A stretch of DNA of 64,000 bases, taken from the NCBI GenBank assembly GCA_035295125.1, contig DATGJP010000115.1:129439-193438 (forward strand), given 5' to 3'. Made by a program: the position numbers and the translations under genes. Position 1 is the stretch's first letter, and each line of letters begins with the position of its first letter. The stretch is from JAICMB01 sp035295125 (GTDB lineage: Bacteria > Acidobacteriota > Terriglobia > Bryobacterales > Bryobacteraceae). This document shows positions 44,751 to 54,640 of this stretch, piece after piece. A model generated the notes under the pieces. The model was not told the origin of the DNA. It worked only from the letters and a program-made list of their open reading frames with translations, and searched no databases.

Positions 44751-46069
44751 AAGCGCCAATGTCGACACCCTCAGGGCTTCGGCGACTGACCCGTGAATTC
44801 TCTTGGGTAGTGGCCGGACAGGCCGCCGGGACTCTTGGGGCTCTCGTTGGCGTGCGCCTTTTGACGCAGGCCCTGAAACCAGCCGCTTATGGAGAAATCG
44901 GGCTCGGACTGACCTTGGTGACACTTTCTCAACAGATCGTATTCGGCCCACTCTGTTCAGCGACGCTGCGCTCCTTCGCGCCAGCTGCAGAAAGGAACGA
45001 GCTTACCCGCTTTTTCGGCGCCACCAAGCTTCTGTTCCAGAGCGCTATCGGAGCCCTCGTTGGCATGATCGCGTTGCTGGGCCTCGTTCTTGTCTGGTCA
45101 AACAATGCGAGATGGCTACCGCTACTCCTGTTGGTAGGGTTCCTATCCGTTCTGTCGGGCTATAACTCGATGCTCGATGGAATCCAGAACGCAGCCCGGC
45201 AACGGCCGGTGGTCGCATGGCATCAGGGAGCCGGCCAATGGCTGCGTTATCTGCTCGCCGCAGCGGCAGTCCTCGTGATTGGCGCTTCAAGTATGTCAGC
45301 AATCCTCGGCTATACGTTGGGTGCCGTCCTCGTGCTGGGGTCGCAGGTTACTTTCTTCCGACAGAAGATCCGGCCTCTTGCCAGGCTAGAGGCGATTCCA
45401 GACGCGCGTCAGATCCGCGAGACGGCACGGGGGATGTGGAACTACGGTTGGCCGTTCGCCGTGTACGGCATTTTCACCTGGGGGCAAGCGGCTTCGGACC
45501 GTTGGGCCCTACAGTACTTCCGCTCGACGGCGGATGTCGGGTTGTACCAGGTGCTCTACCAACTCAGTTACTACCCGGTGACTCTGGCGTCCGTGTTACT
45601 TACGCAACTCGTGACGCCAATCCTATTCGCCAGGGCCGGCGACGGCACGGATTCCGGGCGGATCGAGCAAGCCCGGCGTATGACGAACATCATGGTCGCT
45701 GGTTCGGTCGGTATCACACTGCTTGGGGTCGCTGTGATGTTTCTTGTTCGCCAGCCCATGTTTTCCTTGTTGGTCGCACCGGAATACCGAACCGCATCCT
45801 CACTCGCGCCTGCAATGGTGTTCGCTTCAGGAGTGTTCGCGACCGGTCAAGTGGCGGCTCTCAACCAACTCACCCGAAGTGCGACCCGTGCCTTAATCGC
45901 CCCCAAAGCTGTGACGGCATGTCTTGGAACCCTATTGAACTGTATAGGTGCGTGGGAGTGGGGGATCGGCGGGGTTGTCGCAGGGAATGCGGCCTTCTCC
46001 ATCTTGTATCTCCTGTGGGTACTCGGTCTAGACAATCAGGGACATGAACGACCCGTGCAAACCGCGTAA
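44747..46069 (+). CDS. Wzx-like oligosaccharide flippase (MATE/MVF fold)
   Basis: About 440 aa from ATG 44747, which overlaps the epimerase stop; an ATG at 44759 is also possible. The protein is a string of about a dozen membrane helices (VVAGQAAGTLGALVGVRLL, IGALVGMIALLGLVLVW, LLAAAAVLVIGASSMSAILG, GSVGITLLGVAVMFLV). This is the polysaccharide biosynthesis/flippase pattern, with FSWVVAGQAAGTLGAL at the start as in Wzx proteins. It would move lipid-linked repeat units across the inner membrane for Wzy polymerisation. The specificity for the unit cannot be read from sequence. Confidence 0.87.
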   Translation: MKAPMSTPSGLRRLTREFSWVVAGQAAGTLGALVGVRLLTQALKPAAYGEIGLGLTLVTLSQQIVFGPLCSATLRSFAPAAERNELTRFFGATKLLFQSAIGALVGMIALLGLVLVWSNNARWLPLLLLVGFLSVLSGYNSMLDGIQNAARQRPVVAWHQGAGQWLRYLLAAAAVLVIGASSMSAILGYTLGAVLVLGSQVTFFRQKIRPLARLEAIPDARQIRETARGMWNYGWPFAVYGIFTWGQAASDRWALQYFRSTADVGLYQVLYQLSYYPVTLASVLLTQLVTPILFARAGDGTDSGRIEQARRMTNIMVAGSVGITLLGVAVMFLVRQPMFSLLVAPEYRTASSLAPAMVFASGVFATGQVAALNQLTRSATRALIAPKAVTACLGTLLNCIGAWEWGIGGVVAGNAAFSILYLLWVLGLDNQGHERPVQTA

Positions 46070-46784
46070 CGATGTCCTGTTCGAAATGAAGGGCGTGTTC
46101 GCGTTTAATCAACATAAGCGCGATATTTGGGTAACCGGGCAGTCCGCTCAAGTCCTGGCAAGCGAGCGCGTGCTGGACGCGGGGGCGGGCGACGGACGAT
46201 ACCGGCGACTTTTTTCACACTGCGAGTACCGAACCCACGATTTCGGTCAGGAGCCCAGTACAATCGGAAGGTACACCGCGTTGGATTACCAGTCGGATAT
46301 CTTATCGATACCCGTGGCGGACGAAAGCTTCGATGTGATTCTGTGCACCGAGGTTCTCGAGCACGTTCCGTACCCTATTGAGACCGTTCAGGAATTGGCG
46401 CGCATCCTCCGCCCCGGGGGGAAATTGCTGCTAACGGCGCCCCTGGGGAGTTTTCTGCACCAGGAACCGTATCATTATTACGGCGGATATACTCCTTACT
46501 GGTACCAGAAGTTCCTTCCTATTGTCGGTCTGCGAGTCGAGAGCATTGAACGCAATCAGGGGTTCTTCAGCTGGTTCGCCCAGGAAGCCATACGGTTCAG
46601 TACACTTCTCGATCCACGCCGGATTCCCCGAGGGTGGCGATCGATCGTTTGCTTTCCGCTCTGGCTACTCACGTTACCTCTAATGCGATTGTTCTTTCCT
46701 TTGGTGGCTTTATTTCTCGACCGGTTGGGCCTGGAACAGATGGCCACGGTAGGGTACCACGTTGTGGCTCGTAAGACCCCTTAA
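46044..46784 (+). CDS. SAM-dependent methyltransferase with C-terminal membrane segment
   Basis: 246 aa, overlapping the flippase by 26 nt. Class I methyltransferase core: motif I RVLDAGAGDGRYRR, motif II-like region DILSIPVADESFDVILCTEV, and post-motif LRPGGKLLLTAPLGSF. The C-terminal quarter is hydrophobic (SIVCFPLWLLTLPLMRLFFP), suggesting membrane attachment near the glycan assembly site. In EPS loci such enzymes usually methylate sugars or sugar carboxylates; the acceptor is not known. A second methyltransferase follows directly. Confidence 0.85.
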   Translation: MNDPCKPRNDVLFEMKGVFAFNQHKRDIWVTGQSAQVLASERVLDAGAGDGRYRRLFSHCEYRTHDFGQEPSTIGRYTALDYQSDILSIPVADESFDVILCTEVLEHVPYPIETVQELARILRPGGKLLLTAPLGSFLHQEPYHYYGGYTPYWYQKFLPIVGLRVESIERNQGFFSWFAQEAIRFSTLLDPRRIPRGWRSIVCFPLWLLTLPLMRLFFPLVALFLDRLGLEQMATVGYHVVARKTP

Positions 46785-46793
46785 TTGGTAGTT

Positions 46794-47723
46794 ATGAAAA
46801 TGGATCACACGACTGCGGCGCTGATCCGATGCGCCGTATGTAAGGGCACCCTTATCCTCGTCGAAGGCACTGCCACCGGCGAGCCGGTCCGGTTCGATTG
46901 CGACGATTGCGGGGGCCGCTACGCCCGCCTTCCGTCCGGAGTTTACGATTTCACGCCGGCTTGGCCGTCCTTCCTCAAACACCATTCAACCTGGAATGCG
47001 GGTCAGAACGACTACCTGCGCTGTGCCCGGAAACTCGCCTATGCAGACGACTACGAGGCTTATCTCCGCGAGATCGACTCGGTTCGCGAGGTCTACACAT
47101 CCGCGTTCTCACTCCTGGGAACGATTCTGGACGTCGGAGGTGGCCAGGGCAGGCTTCGCCACTTTCTTCCCCCAAACTCTACCTACGTCTCGCTGGACCC
47201 TTGGGCTGAGGCCTTCGAGCACCTGGAAAACCAACCGAACTTGCTGAGGGCCTACCCCTGTCTTCAGTTGCCGTGTACGTTTCTGGTCGGAAGGGCCGAG
47301 TATCTCCCATTTGTCACTAGATCCGTCGACTGGGTGCACATGCGGTCGGTGATCGACCACTTCGACGATCCCTACATCGCCCTGTGCGAAGCGAGGAGAG
47401 TGCTAAAACCGGGGGGCAGCCTGCTGGTTGGCGTCAGCATTTCAGCGGTCAACGGCGCCGGCAAGCCCATGATGGTATCGCGCGCATTAAAGAAACTACG
47501 AGACGACGGAGTAGCGGGGGCATTATCCGCCGCTGGCCGCCACATCACCGGTAGCAGCGAACGGGACCACCACATCTGGCATCCGTCCTTGAGAGAGTTG
47601 ACGACGCTTCTTGAGAGCGTGGGCCTGGAGATTCGGAAGACATACCGTCAGAAGCGGCCGTACGATCACTGCGTCTATGTCCAGGCCGTCCGCCCGGTCT
47701 TCCGCGGGACAGCGCTCTCATAA
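46794..47723 (+). CDS. Methyltransferase with N-terminal zinc-ribbon-like domain
   Basis: About 309 aa from ATG 46794; a TTG at 46785, right after the previous stop, is an alternative. The first 50 residues carry two Cys pairs (RCAVCKG and FDCDDCGG) in Trm112-like style. The class I methyltransferase core follows: motif I TILDVGGGQGRLRHF, SVDWVHMRSVIDHF and VLKPGGSLLVGVSIS. Family resemblance is to methyltransferases of polysaccharide and secondary metabolite loci. Together with the preceding enzyme it suggests at least one methylated sugar in the polymer. Confidence 0.85.
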   Translation: MKMDHTTAALIRCAVCKGTLILVEGTATGEPVRFDCDDCGGRYARLPSGVYDFTPAWPSFLKHHSTWNAGQNDYLRCARKLAYADDYEAYLREIDSVREVYTSAFSLLGTILDVGGGQGRLRHFLPPNSTYVSLDPWAEAFEHLENQPNLLRAYPCLQLPCTFLVGRAEYLPFVTRSVDWVHMRSVIDHFDDPYIALCEARRVLKPGGSLLVGVSISAVNGAGKPMMVSRALKKLRDDGVAGALSAAGRHITGSSERDHHIWHPSLRELTTLLESVGLEIRKTYRQKRPYDHCVYVQAVRPVFRGTALS

Positions 47724-47727
47724 CCAA

Positions 47728-49026
47728 ATGCCCAAACGATTGCCTCTCATCTTGCCGGAATCTCTGAAGATGAAGCTCCTTGCGACACCGCTGGTCGGAG
47801 GCCCGTGGGGAGCGTTCCGGCGATGGGAGCTCCATCGCGAATACACCGCACGCCGCGAGTTCTACGCCGCCATCGCCGCGGCCAAAGGTGTCTGCTACCG
47901 CGAAGAAGAGGTGATCGCGAACATCCGACTCCGCATGAAACACCGCGGCTACTCACCATCCCGGCGACGGCAAGGACAGATTCACACATTCGCATTTTTT
48001 CCAAGTATCGGATGGCATCGCGATCTCCTGCCGGATCTCCGAGTTCTCGGCCCGGTGACGCATTTCGATTACTCAGCGCTGGGGTTTTCTCCTCGTGACA
48101 TCTACAAAGGGCGACAATCCGGAACCGCGCAGCGCAAAGCGATGAACGACCGTATTCTACCTGCGCTGCGCCAAGCCCACGGCCGCCGACCAGTCGACTG
48201 GATTTTCGTCTACGCGAGCGGCCTCGAAATATCGGCAGAAGTCCTTCGCAGAATAGCTGGTGAATTTGGCATACCCATTGTCAACATGTGCCTGGACGAC
48301 AAGCAAAGCTGGGAAGGCCGATGGTTGGGCAACCATCGCAGTGGACAGGTGGACATCGCGCCAGAAGTAGATCTGTCGTGGACTTCATCACGGCTTGCCT
48401 GCGAGTGGTATCTCTCGGTAGAGGGCCGTCCCGTTTACCTGCCGGAAGGATTCGACGCAAGCAAGTGGCGCTCGGCAGGCGGCGAACAGGATATTCCGGT
48501 CAGCTTCGTCGGAGCCGCGTATGGTTCCCGTCCCCGGATTGTCCGTTACTTGCGCCGTAATGGCGTACCGATCCAGGTTTACGGGTCCGGATGGAGGAAT
48601 GCCGCTTGGGTGGACGACCCCGTGGATGTCGTGCGACGCAGTCTCATCAACCTCGGCATCGGCGGAATCGGATTCTCGGAACGCATCACAAACGTCAAAG
48701 GCCGCGACTTCGAGATTCCGGCCGTCGGACGCGGCGTCTATCTCACGTCGTTCAACTCCGATCTCGCGCAACATTTTGTGATCGGACGGGAGATCCTCTG
48801 TTACAACAGCCGCGATGAAATGCTGGAGCTCATTCGGTACTACTCGAGTCGTCCCGACGAAGCGCGCGAGATCGCCTGTCGGGGTCGAGTGCGCTGCCTG
48901 GCCGATCATCGGTGGCTTCACCGCTATTTGTATATTTGCGGAGTTTTGGGGATTCTTGACGGCGCGTGTGAAGGTCGGGAGGGATCGGCAGAAGGTGTGG
49001 AGACAACATGCATGTCACAGTCTTGA
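47728..49026 (+). CDS. CgeB-like glycosyltransferase
   Basis: About 432 aa from ATG 47728, just after the methyltransferase stop; an open frame runs further up but overlaps that gene. The C-terminal part matches the CgeB/Glyco_trans_1_2 pattern: VSFVGAAYGSRPRIVRYL, VQVYGSGW-type segment, then NVKGRDFEIPAVGRGVYLTS and FNSDLAQHFVIGREILCYNS, ending with a helix from EAREIACRGRVRCLADHRW. These are GT-B-fold transferases with nucleotide sugar binding in the C-terminal domain. Donor and acceptor are unknown. The end overlaps the next glycosyltransferase by 19 nt. Confidence 0.82.
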   Translation: MPKRLPLILPESLKMKLLATPLVGGPWGAFRRWELHREYTARREFYAAIAAAKGVCYREEEVIANIRLRMKHRGYSPSRRRQGQIHTFAFFPSIGWHRDLLPDLRVLGPVTHFDYSALGFSPRDIYKGRQSGTAQRKAMNDRILPALRQAHGRRPVDWIFVYASGLEISAEVLRRIAGEFGIPIVNMCLDDKQSWEGRWLGNHRSGQVDIAPEVDLSWTSSRLACEWYLSVEGRPVYLPEGFDASKWRSAGGEQDIPVSFVGAAYGSRPRIVRYLRRNGVPIQVYGSGWRNAAWVDDPVDVVRRSLINLGIGGIGFSERITNVKGRDFEIPAVGRGVYLTSFNSDLAQHFVIGREILCYNSRDEMLELIRYYSSRPDEAREIACRGRVRCLADHRWLHRYLYICGVLGILDGACEGREGSAEGVETTCMSQS

Positions 49027-49781
49027 TGGCCGTATACAATGGAGCCCGAACCGTCGGAGACGCCATCGAGAGCATTTGCTCGCAGAGTTACGCCGACTGG
49101 GATCTGCTCATCGTCGATGACGGCTCATCGGATGACACTTGGGAGATTTTGGAGCGGTACGTGGCTGCCGATCCGCGGATACACGCGATTCGAAATCCGA
49201 ACAACCGCGGATTGGCGTATTCGTTGAATCGGGGCTGGCAGGCCGCAGATAGCAGTCTCATCGCCCGTATGGACGCGGATGACGTGAGTGTGCCAGAGCG
49301 CTTGCAGCTGCAGGTCGATTTCATGCGGTTAAACCCCGATGTGGCAGTACTCGGTGCTGGCGTGTTGATGGTGGACGACGAGGGCCGGACGCTGGGCTCC
49401 GTGCTTCCTCCCGAACTGCATAGGGACCTTCAAGCGGCGATGTACAAGGAGAATCCCTTCGCGCATCCCACCGTCATGATGCGGCGCGGATTTCTGGAGA
49501 CCATGGGAGGATACGACGAACGCTTGCGGCGCGCCCAAGACGCCGATCTTTGGCTTCGCGGATACCGGCGATTCCGGTATCACAATTTGCAGGCTCCCTT
49601 AGTCCGGTATCGCCTGCGCCGGAAGCCTTCTTTCCTTTCCACCGCGTTCAGTTCCTTTGTTCTGGCCCGTTCGGCGTGGCGCGAAGGCCTGCTGCTGAAA
49701 CGCGGATGGTGTGCTTTGCGGCCCATCGGCGCCGGGTTCTTGATCCGAACAGGAGCGGCAATCAACTTCAGGTCAAGCTGA
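49008..49781 (+). CDS. Family 2 glycosyltransferase
   Basis: 257 aa GT-A enzyme. Start: VTVLMAVYNGARTVGDAIES, the nucleotide-binding strand; LLIVDDGSSDDTWEIL; and ARMDADDVSVPERLQ, where DAD is the metal-binding DxD. The acceptor region has HPTVMMRRGFLETMGGYDE and AQDADLWLRGYR, where the ED/DAD-like acidic group provides the base. This is the typical processive-free rhamnosyl or galactosyl-type transferase of EPS loci, but the sugar cannot be assigned. It overlaps the preceding gene by 19 nt. Confidence 0.9.
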   Translation: MHVTVLMAVYNGARTVGDAIESICSQSYADWDLLIVDDGSSDDTWEILERYVAADPRIHAIRNPNNRGLAYSLNRGWQAADSSLIARMDADDVSVPERLQLQVDFMRLNPDVAVLGAGVLMVDDEGRTLGSVLPPELHRDLQAAMYKENPFAHPTVMMRRGFLETMGGYDERLRRAQDADLWLRGYRRFRYHNLQAPLVRYRLRRKPSFLSTAFSSFVLARSAWREGLLLKRGWCALRPIGAGFLIRTGAAINFRSS

Positions 49782-49819
49782 AGCCGGACGATCGCGAGTC
49801 ACCGAACGATCAAAACCGA

Positions 49820-51697
49820 ATGTGCGGTATTTTAGGCATCGTTTCGAAAACGCCTCTAGATGAGGCGTTGCTGATCCGCATGCGGGACACCATGACCCAC
49901 CGCGGACCGGATGGAGCCGGCGTCTGGCTCTCACAGGACCGGACCATTGGGTTGGCCCATCGACGACTGGCCATCATAGATCTCTCTCCAAGCGCGGCGC
50001 AGCCGATGCGCGACACCGCAAACGAGCTGATTCTTACTTTTAACGGGGAGATTTATAATTTCTTAGCCCTCCGACGCGAGTTAGAGATTCTGGGCCATGT
50101 CTTCCGCACTTGCAGCGACACCGAGGTAATCCTCCAAGCCTATCGTGCCTGGGGGCTAGACCTGCTGCCCAAATTGGATGGGATGTTCGCCTTTGCGTTG
50201 TACGATGCCCGGGCCGGCCGCATGTTTCTGGCCCGGGACCGCGCTGGCGAAAAACCGTTGTTCTACAGCCAGTCGGATCGTCGTTTGGTGTTCGCGTCGG
50301 AGCTGAAGGCCATGATGGCTGACCCATCGTTTCCTCGCCGCCTCAATCTGGAAGCGCTCGATCTGTATCTAGCGTTCGGATACGTTCCGGGCGACAGGTG
50401 CATCTTGGAAGGCGTCCACAAGCTGCGGGCCGGCGAGGCCATGACGTACGATTGCCAGACAAGGAATGTGAAGATCTGGCGCTATTGGCGGTTGCCTGAA
50501 ACCTCCGCGCCCGCATCCGGCCCGTCCGAACATGATCTCGTTGCGGAGTTACAACTCCTGCTCGAGCATTCCGTGCGCGATCGCCTGGTGGCGGATGTGC
50601 CGGTGGGAATCCTGCTGAGCGGGGGCATCGATTCCAGTCTCGTGACTGCGGTCGCGGCTAAGGTCTCGTCGCGCGCTGTGAAGACCTTCACCATCCACTT
50701 CCCGGGCCATCCCCATTATGACGAAGGGCCTTATGCACGAGCCATAGCTGATCACTTCGGCACGGAGCATACGGAATTGAACGCATGCGAGACGCCCTGT
50801 GAACTGCTGCCGGCCCTGGCGCGCCAGTTCGACGAGCCCATCGCCGATTCCTCATTGATTCCGACGTATCTAGCCGCGCATCTGGTGCGGCGCCACGCGG
50901 CGGTGGCGCTGGGAGGCGATGGAGGCGACGAGTTGTTCGGCGGCTACGTCCACTACAACGTCATGCTGGCGCAAAACACCCAGCGCCGCTATCTGCCCAA
51001 TTGCCTCCGCGCACCTCTTTCCGCTGCAGCCGGACATCTGCTCCCGGCCGGCTTTCATGGCCGCAACTATCTGCTGCAGCTCGGAGCTGACTGTCCCGAG
51101 GGCATGGCGCGAATGAACAGCTACTTCGACCCCGTCCTGCGGGCGCGGCTGATGCAGCCCGGGTTGAACTCAGCTCCGACATGGCCCTGCGTCGCTGCTG
51201 AAACCTACAAGTCCAGTCACTATGCGGCCCGACAGACGCTCTTGCAGAACGCAACGGCCATCGATTTCACGACTTACTTACCGGACGACATTCTCACCAA
51301 AGTCGACCGCGCAAGCATGCTAACGTCTCTCGAGGTGAGAGCGCCGTGGCTGGATCACAAGATTATTGAATTCGCCTTCACCCGTGTCCCCGACCGGCTT
51401 CGCGCGACAATAACTGCGCGGAAAATCCTTCCGAAACTCCTCGCTCACCGACTTCTCCCCGGTACCATCGACTTGGCCCGGAAGCAAGGGTTTTCAATTC
51501 CCCTGTGCACGTGGCGTGATAGCAAGACACTGTCCTCAATGATCGAGATCCTGCGCGGCGCGGACAATCGTATCTTCCGTCGCAAAACAATCGACTCCCT
51601 TATCGCAGGCCAACATCGCAAACGATCGACCGCGCACCAGCTTTTTGCGCTCGCGATGTTCTCACTATGGCAGGCAGAATACGACGTAAGTCTGTGA
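49820..51697 (+). CDS. asnB: Asparagine synthase-like glutamine amidotransferase
   Basis: 625 aa from ATG 49820, chosen because the mature class II amidotransferase needs Cys at position 2 (MCGILGIV). The glutaminase half shows HRGPDGAGVWL, FNGEIYNF and SDTEVILQAY. The synthetase half has the PP-loop GILLSGGIDSSLVTAVAA, then LGGDGGDELFGGY and TYLPDDILTKVDRASM. In EPS and O-antigen loci such AsnB homologues amidate uronic acids, and a uronate epimerase lies at the start of this locus, so sugar amidation is a reasonable alternative to asparagine synthesis. No catalytic residue appears missing. Confidence 0.9.
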   Translation: MCGILGIVSKTPLDEALLIRMRDTMTHRGPDGAGVWLSQDRTIGLAHRRLAIIDLSPSAAQPMRDTANELILTFNGEIYNFLALRRELEILGHVFRTCSDTEVILQAYRAWGLDLLPKLDGMFAFALYDARAGRMFLARDRAGEKPLFYSQSDRRLVFASELKAMMADPSFPRRLNLEALDLYLAFGYVPGDRCILEGVHKLRAGEAMTYDCQTRNVKIWRYWRLPETSAPASGPSEHDLVAELQLLLEHSVRDRLVADVPVGILLSGGIDSSLVTAVAAKVSSRAVKTFTIHFPGHPHYDEGPYARAIADHFGTEHTELNACETPCELLPALARQFDEPIADSSLIPTYLAAHLVRRHAAVALGGDGGDELFGGYVHYNVMLAQNTQRRYLPNCLRAPLSAAAGHLLPAGFHGRNYLLQLGADCPEGMARMNSYFDPVLRARLMQPGLNSAPTWPCVAAETYKSSHYAARQTLLQNATAIDFTTYLPDDILTKVDRASMLTSLEVRAPWLDHKIIEFAFTRVPDRLRATITARKILPKLLAHRLLPGTIDLARKQGFSIPLCTWRDSKTLSSMIEILRGADNRIFRRKTIDSLIAGQHRKRSTAHQLFALAMFSLWQAEYDVSL

Positions 51698-51801
51698 TCG
51701 CCATAGCTGTGATTGTCTTACGCTAAAGACCCGGCGAAGAACTGGTTTCTTTCATGGCCGCTACCACCGCCTGGCAGACATCCTGACAGTATCGTCTTCA
51801 G

Positions 51802-53319
51802 ATGGACGACATACTTAATTCTCTGTTATCACTCGGCTGCCTGGGCGCGACGATTGCAGTCACGTCTTTTTTAACTATTGCTCTCCGATGGTCTTATCGA
51901 AGGCACGACGTTCTTAGGACGGTTATCCTTGGGCTTACTCTTCTCCACGAAACGGCTTTGGTAACATTCCCGGTTTGGTATGCGGTGCTGTCCAACTTCA
52001 AATTGGAGCGCGAAATGATTACCGGTCCGGGCCCCGCTGAGTTGCTTATCGTGATGTTCGGTGAAACCTTTTTTGTCGGTCTATTCACCCTCGCTCTGAA
52101 CATCAATTCCGGGCCCGTCCAGACTCATTCCGAAAACACACTTATCGGCATCAAAACGACGCGTCCTGTTCTAATCCTATTGACGGTTCTTGGAATCTTC
52201 TTGGCCCTTCGCGAAATCACTGCGCCAGTTGCATCAGTGGAAGAGGCGGTCCGCTACGCCGATGTAAAAGCGTATCCAGGGACAGGAGAAATGCTCGCCG
52301 CCTGGTTGTTTTATGTCTTCCAAATTCCGACCCTCCTTGCCGCCGCAATTCTGTTTTCCCGACGTGGAGAAAGCACGATTACGAGAATGCTGACGGTCGC
52401 AAATATGGCGCTCAATCTGACGCCCGCCTTTGCGGTTGGCCACCGGGCAAGGTTCACGTGGATCGGCGTCGCAGTGCTAGCTTTTTCGTGGGTCTATAAG
52501 GAGAAGATTAAACAACTCGCCAGCGTGATGCTCGTGACGATTCTACTGCCTCTATTTGCCTTTTTTGGCGGTCAATATCGGTTCGATGTTGTGAATCACT
52601 TCGCCGGGATTTCGCAGTTTCGAGTGTTGGGCTACTTTCGCGATTCGCTCCAGCAAGGCATTTCAAATCTCGACGGGTCTCCTCCGCTCGAAGCCTTTGC
52701 TTTGAGAGCTGAAGGGCCCAGGAACTCCACAGTTTTATATTCGTTGTATGACCAAGGCCACGGAGCCGGCATCAAGCCGCTGATCGCAAGTGTCTATTTC
52801 ATAGTGCCGCGCGTCCTCTGGCCCAACAAGCGTCCGGCCGGTGGGACTGACGAAAGTCCATATAGCGGAGCGATGTATGTCGTGAAAACGTATGGACACG
52901 GTGCTCCGACATATGTCATGGGGCCGCTGCTGGCGTCAGCACACGCATACTGGGAAGGCGGATGGTTCGCCGTGGCCTTGGCTGGTTTAGCCACGGGAGT
53001 GATCTGGAGATTGATCTTAAAATTCGTCGGACGACTGTGTTTAGAAATGGCCTTACTGATCGGTATGGTCTTCGCCACGGCTTTTATGATCGACGGACTC
53101 TATACTGCTCTCTCACCGTTGTACGCAATAATGAGAGTGTTTTGGCAATCCATTGTCCCAATTGTTTTCTTGGCATGGGCAGCCCGGGCGCTTTACGGTA
53201 AGCGCCGAACCTTACCCCGTGGTACGAGAAGAGCGTTTTATGCGTCACGATTCGCGCCCAACTGGCGGTTAGTCCTCAGTAGGGCCGATTGGCAGTCCCG
53301 TTCTGGATCGGCCGGATGA
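51802..53319 (+). CDS. Wzy-like polysaccharide polymerase (oligosaccharide repeat-unit polymerase)
   Basis: 505 aa with about ten to twelve membrane helices (LGCLGATIAVTSFLTIALRW, LLIVMFGETFFVGLFTLAL, FYVFQIPTLLAAAILFSRR, LASVMLVTILLPLFAFFGG). A large non-membrane loop around residues 275-360 (RDSLQQGISNLDG, FIVPRVLWPNKRPAGGTD) is the expected periplasmic catalytic loop. Base composition is A/T-richer than the flanking genes, as usual for wzy. Sequence is too divergent for family-level certainty, but position between glycosyltransferases and export genes fits. It would join repeat units outside the inner membrane. Confidence 0.75.
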   Translation: MDDILNSLLSLGCLGATIAVTSFLTIALRWSYRRHDVLRTVILGLTLLHETALVTFPVWYAVLSNFKLEREMITGPGPAELLIVMFGETFFVGLFTLALNINSGPVQTHSENTLIGIKTTRPVLILLTVLGIFLALREITAPVASVEEAVRYADVKAYPGTGEMLAAWLFYVFQIPTLLAAAILFSRRGESTITRMLTVANMALNLTPAFAVGHRARFTWIGVAVLAFSWVYKEKIKQLASVMLVTILLPLFAFFGGQYRFDVVNHFAGISQFRVLGYFRDSLQQGISNLDGSPPLEAFALRAEGPRNSTVLYSLYDQGHGAGIKPLIASVYFIVPRVLWPNKRPAGGTDESPYSGAMYVVKTYGHGAPTYVMGPLLASAHAYWEGGWFAVALAGLATGVIWRLILKFVGRLCLEMALLIGMVFATAFMIDGLYTALSPLYAIMRVFWQSIVPIVFLAWAARALYGKRRTLPRGTRRAFYASRFAPNWRLVLSRADWQSRSGSAG

Positions 53320-53362
53320 AACGGATTGACTTTGACGCGCGCCTTTCCGCGGCTGGCATGGA

Positions 53363-54640
53363 ATGAAATTACTCATCTCCACCGAACACCGATTCATCAG
53401 CGCCCGTACTGGTTCGGTCTGGACGCAGACTGCCTTTCGGTATGCCTTCTGGCAGCGGTATTGCTCCGTCTTCCATTCAGTCGCCGTCTTCGCGCGCGTC
53501 CAGGAAGTTGACGAGCCCCCGCCGGGTTACGTTCGGGCCGACGGCCCCGGGGTCTCGTTCGTGGCTCTGCCCCATTACATCGGACCTGTTCGTTATCTCT
53601 CTCGTTGGCTTACTATCCGGAGAACCGCCGCACGGGCGCTCGCTGATCCGACTGCAGTGATCCTGCGCGTACCTTCAGTGATCGCAAACCACCTCGCGGG
53701 AATCCTCTGGCGCCGGCGTCAACCATACGGAGTTGAAGTCGTTGGAGACCCGTACGATGTCTTCGCGCCCGGAGTGGTGGAACATCCGCTACGTCCGTTC
53801 TTTCGATGGTCGTTTTGCCGCGCGCTGCGGCTGCAGTGCGCAGGCGCATGCGCGGCCGCGTATGTAACCGCGGAGGCGCTCCAACTGCGGTACCATCCAG
53901 GCGGCCCGGCGTTCCACATCTCGGATGTCGATCTGACCGACGACCACAGTTACACGGAAAACGGTAACAGAACCTTGGTCACGAGCCTGCCCTCGGTCGA
54001 GACTCTTGAGCCATTTCGTTCCGCGCGCTGCCCCATCGCGCGGCCGCCTGATGCGCCGATTCATATCGCAACGATCGGTTCGCTGGAACAGTTATACAAA
54101 GGAACGGATACTCTGATCGACGCCCTGGCGCACTGTCTCGCTTCCGGCGCCAATATTGACCTTACGATCATCGGCGACGGCAAATATCGGCGGCGTCTCG
54201 AAACATACGCTGTCCGTCAGGGTATTCGCGAGCGAGTCCGGTTCATGGGTCAGTTGCCCTCCGGAGCCGTTGTGCGCCAGCATCTCCGCGCGGCCGATCT
54301 CTTTGTGTTGCCGTCTCGCACCGAGGGGCTGCCGCGGGCGATGCTAGAGGCGATGGCTGAGGGACTTCCGTGCCTTGGCAGCCAAGTTGGCGGAATCCCG
54401 GAACTGCTGGTCGCCGAGGATACGGTGCCTCCCAATAATCCAGAGGCGCTCGCCGGCAAGATTTTGGAGGTCATTCGAGATCCCAGCCGCCTTACCGCTA
54501 TGTCGGTGCGGGCACACTCTAAAATTCGGGAATTTGCCGAACCCGTACTTCGTCTCCGTCGCGACCGGTATCTTCATCATCTTCACGACGCCACCATGAA
54601 TTGGCTGAAATCTGAATCCCGATGCGTGTCCTCCACATAA
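53363..54640 (+). CDS. Family 4 glycosyltransferase (first copy)
   Basis: 425 aa GT-B enzyme. N-terminal half ends near VEVVGDPYDVFAPG. The C-terminal half has IHIATIGSLEQLYKGTDTLI, LTIIGDGKYRRRLE, VRFMGQLPSG and the retaining-transferase EX7E region SRTEGLPRAMLEAMAEGLP followed by SQVGGIPELL. So a retaining glycosyltransferase using a nucleotide sugar is well supported; donor unknown. The next glycosyltransferase overlaps its last 19 nt. No clear SD lies before ATG 53363. Confidence 0.9.
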   Translation: MKLLISTEHRFISARTGSVWTQTAFRYAFWQRYCSVFHSVAVFARVQEVDEPPPGYVRADGPGVSFVALPHYIGPVRYLSRWLTIRRTAARALADPTAVILRVPSVIANHLAGILWRRRQPYGVEVVGDPYDVFAPGVVEHPLRPFFRWSFCRALRLQCAGACAAAYVTAEALQLRYHPGGPAFHISDVDLTDDHSYTENGNRTLVTSLPSVETLEPFRSARCPIARPPDAPIHIATIGSLEQLYKGTDTLIDALAHCLASGANIDLTIIGDGKYRRRLETYAVRQGIRERVRFMGQLPSGAVVRQHLRAADLFVLPSRTEGLPRAMLEAMAEGLPCLGSQVGGIPELLVAEDTVPPNNPEALAGKILEVIRDPSRLTAMSVRAHSKIREFAEPVLRLRRDRYLHHLHDATMNWLKSESRCVSST

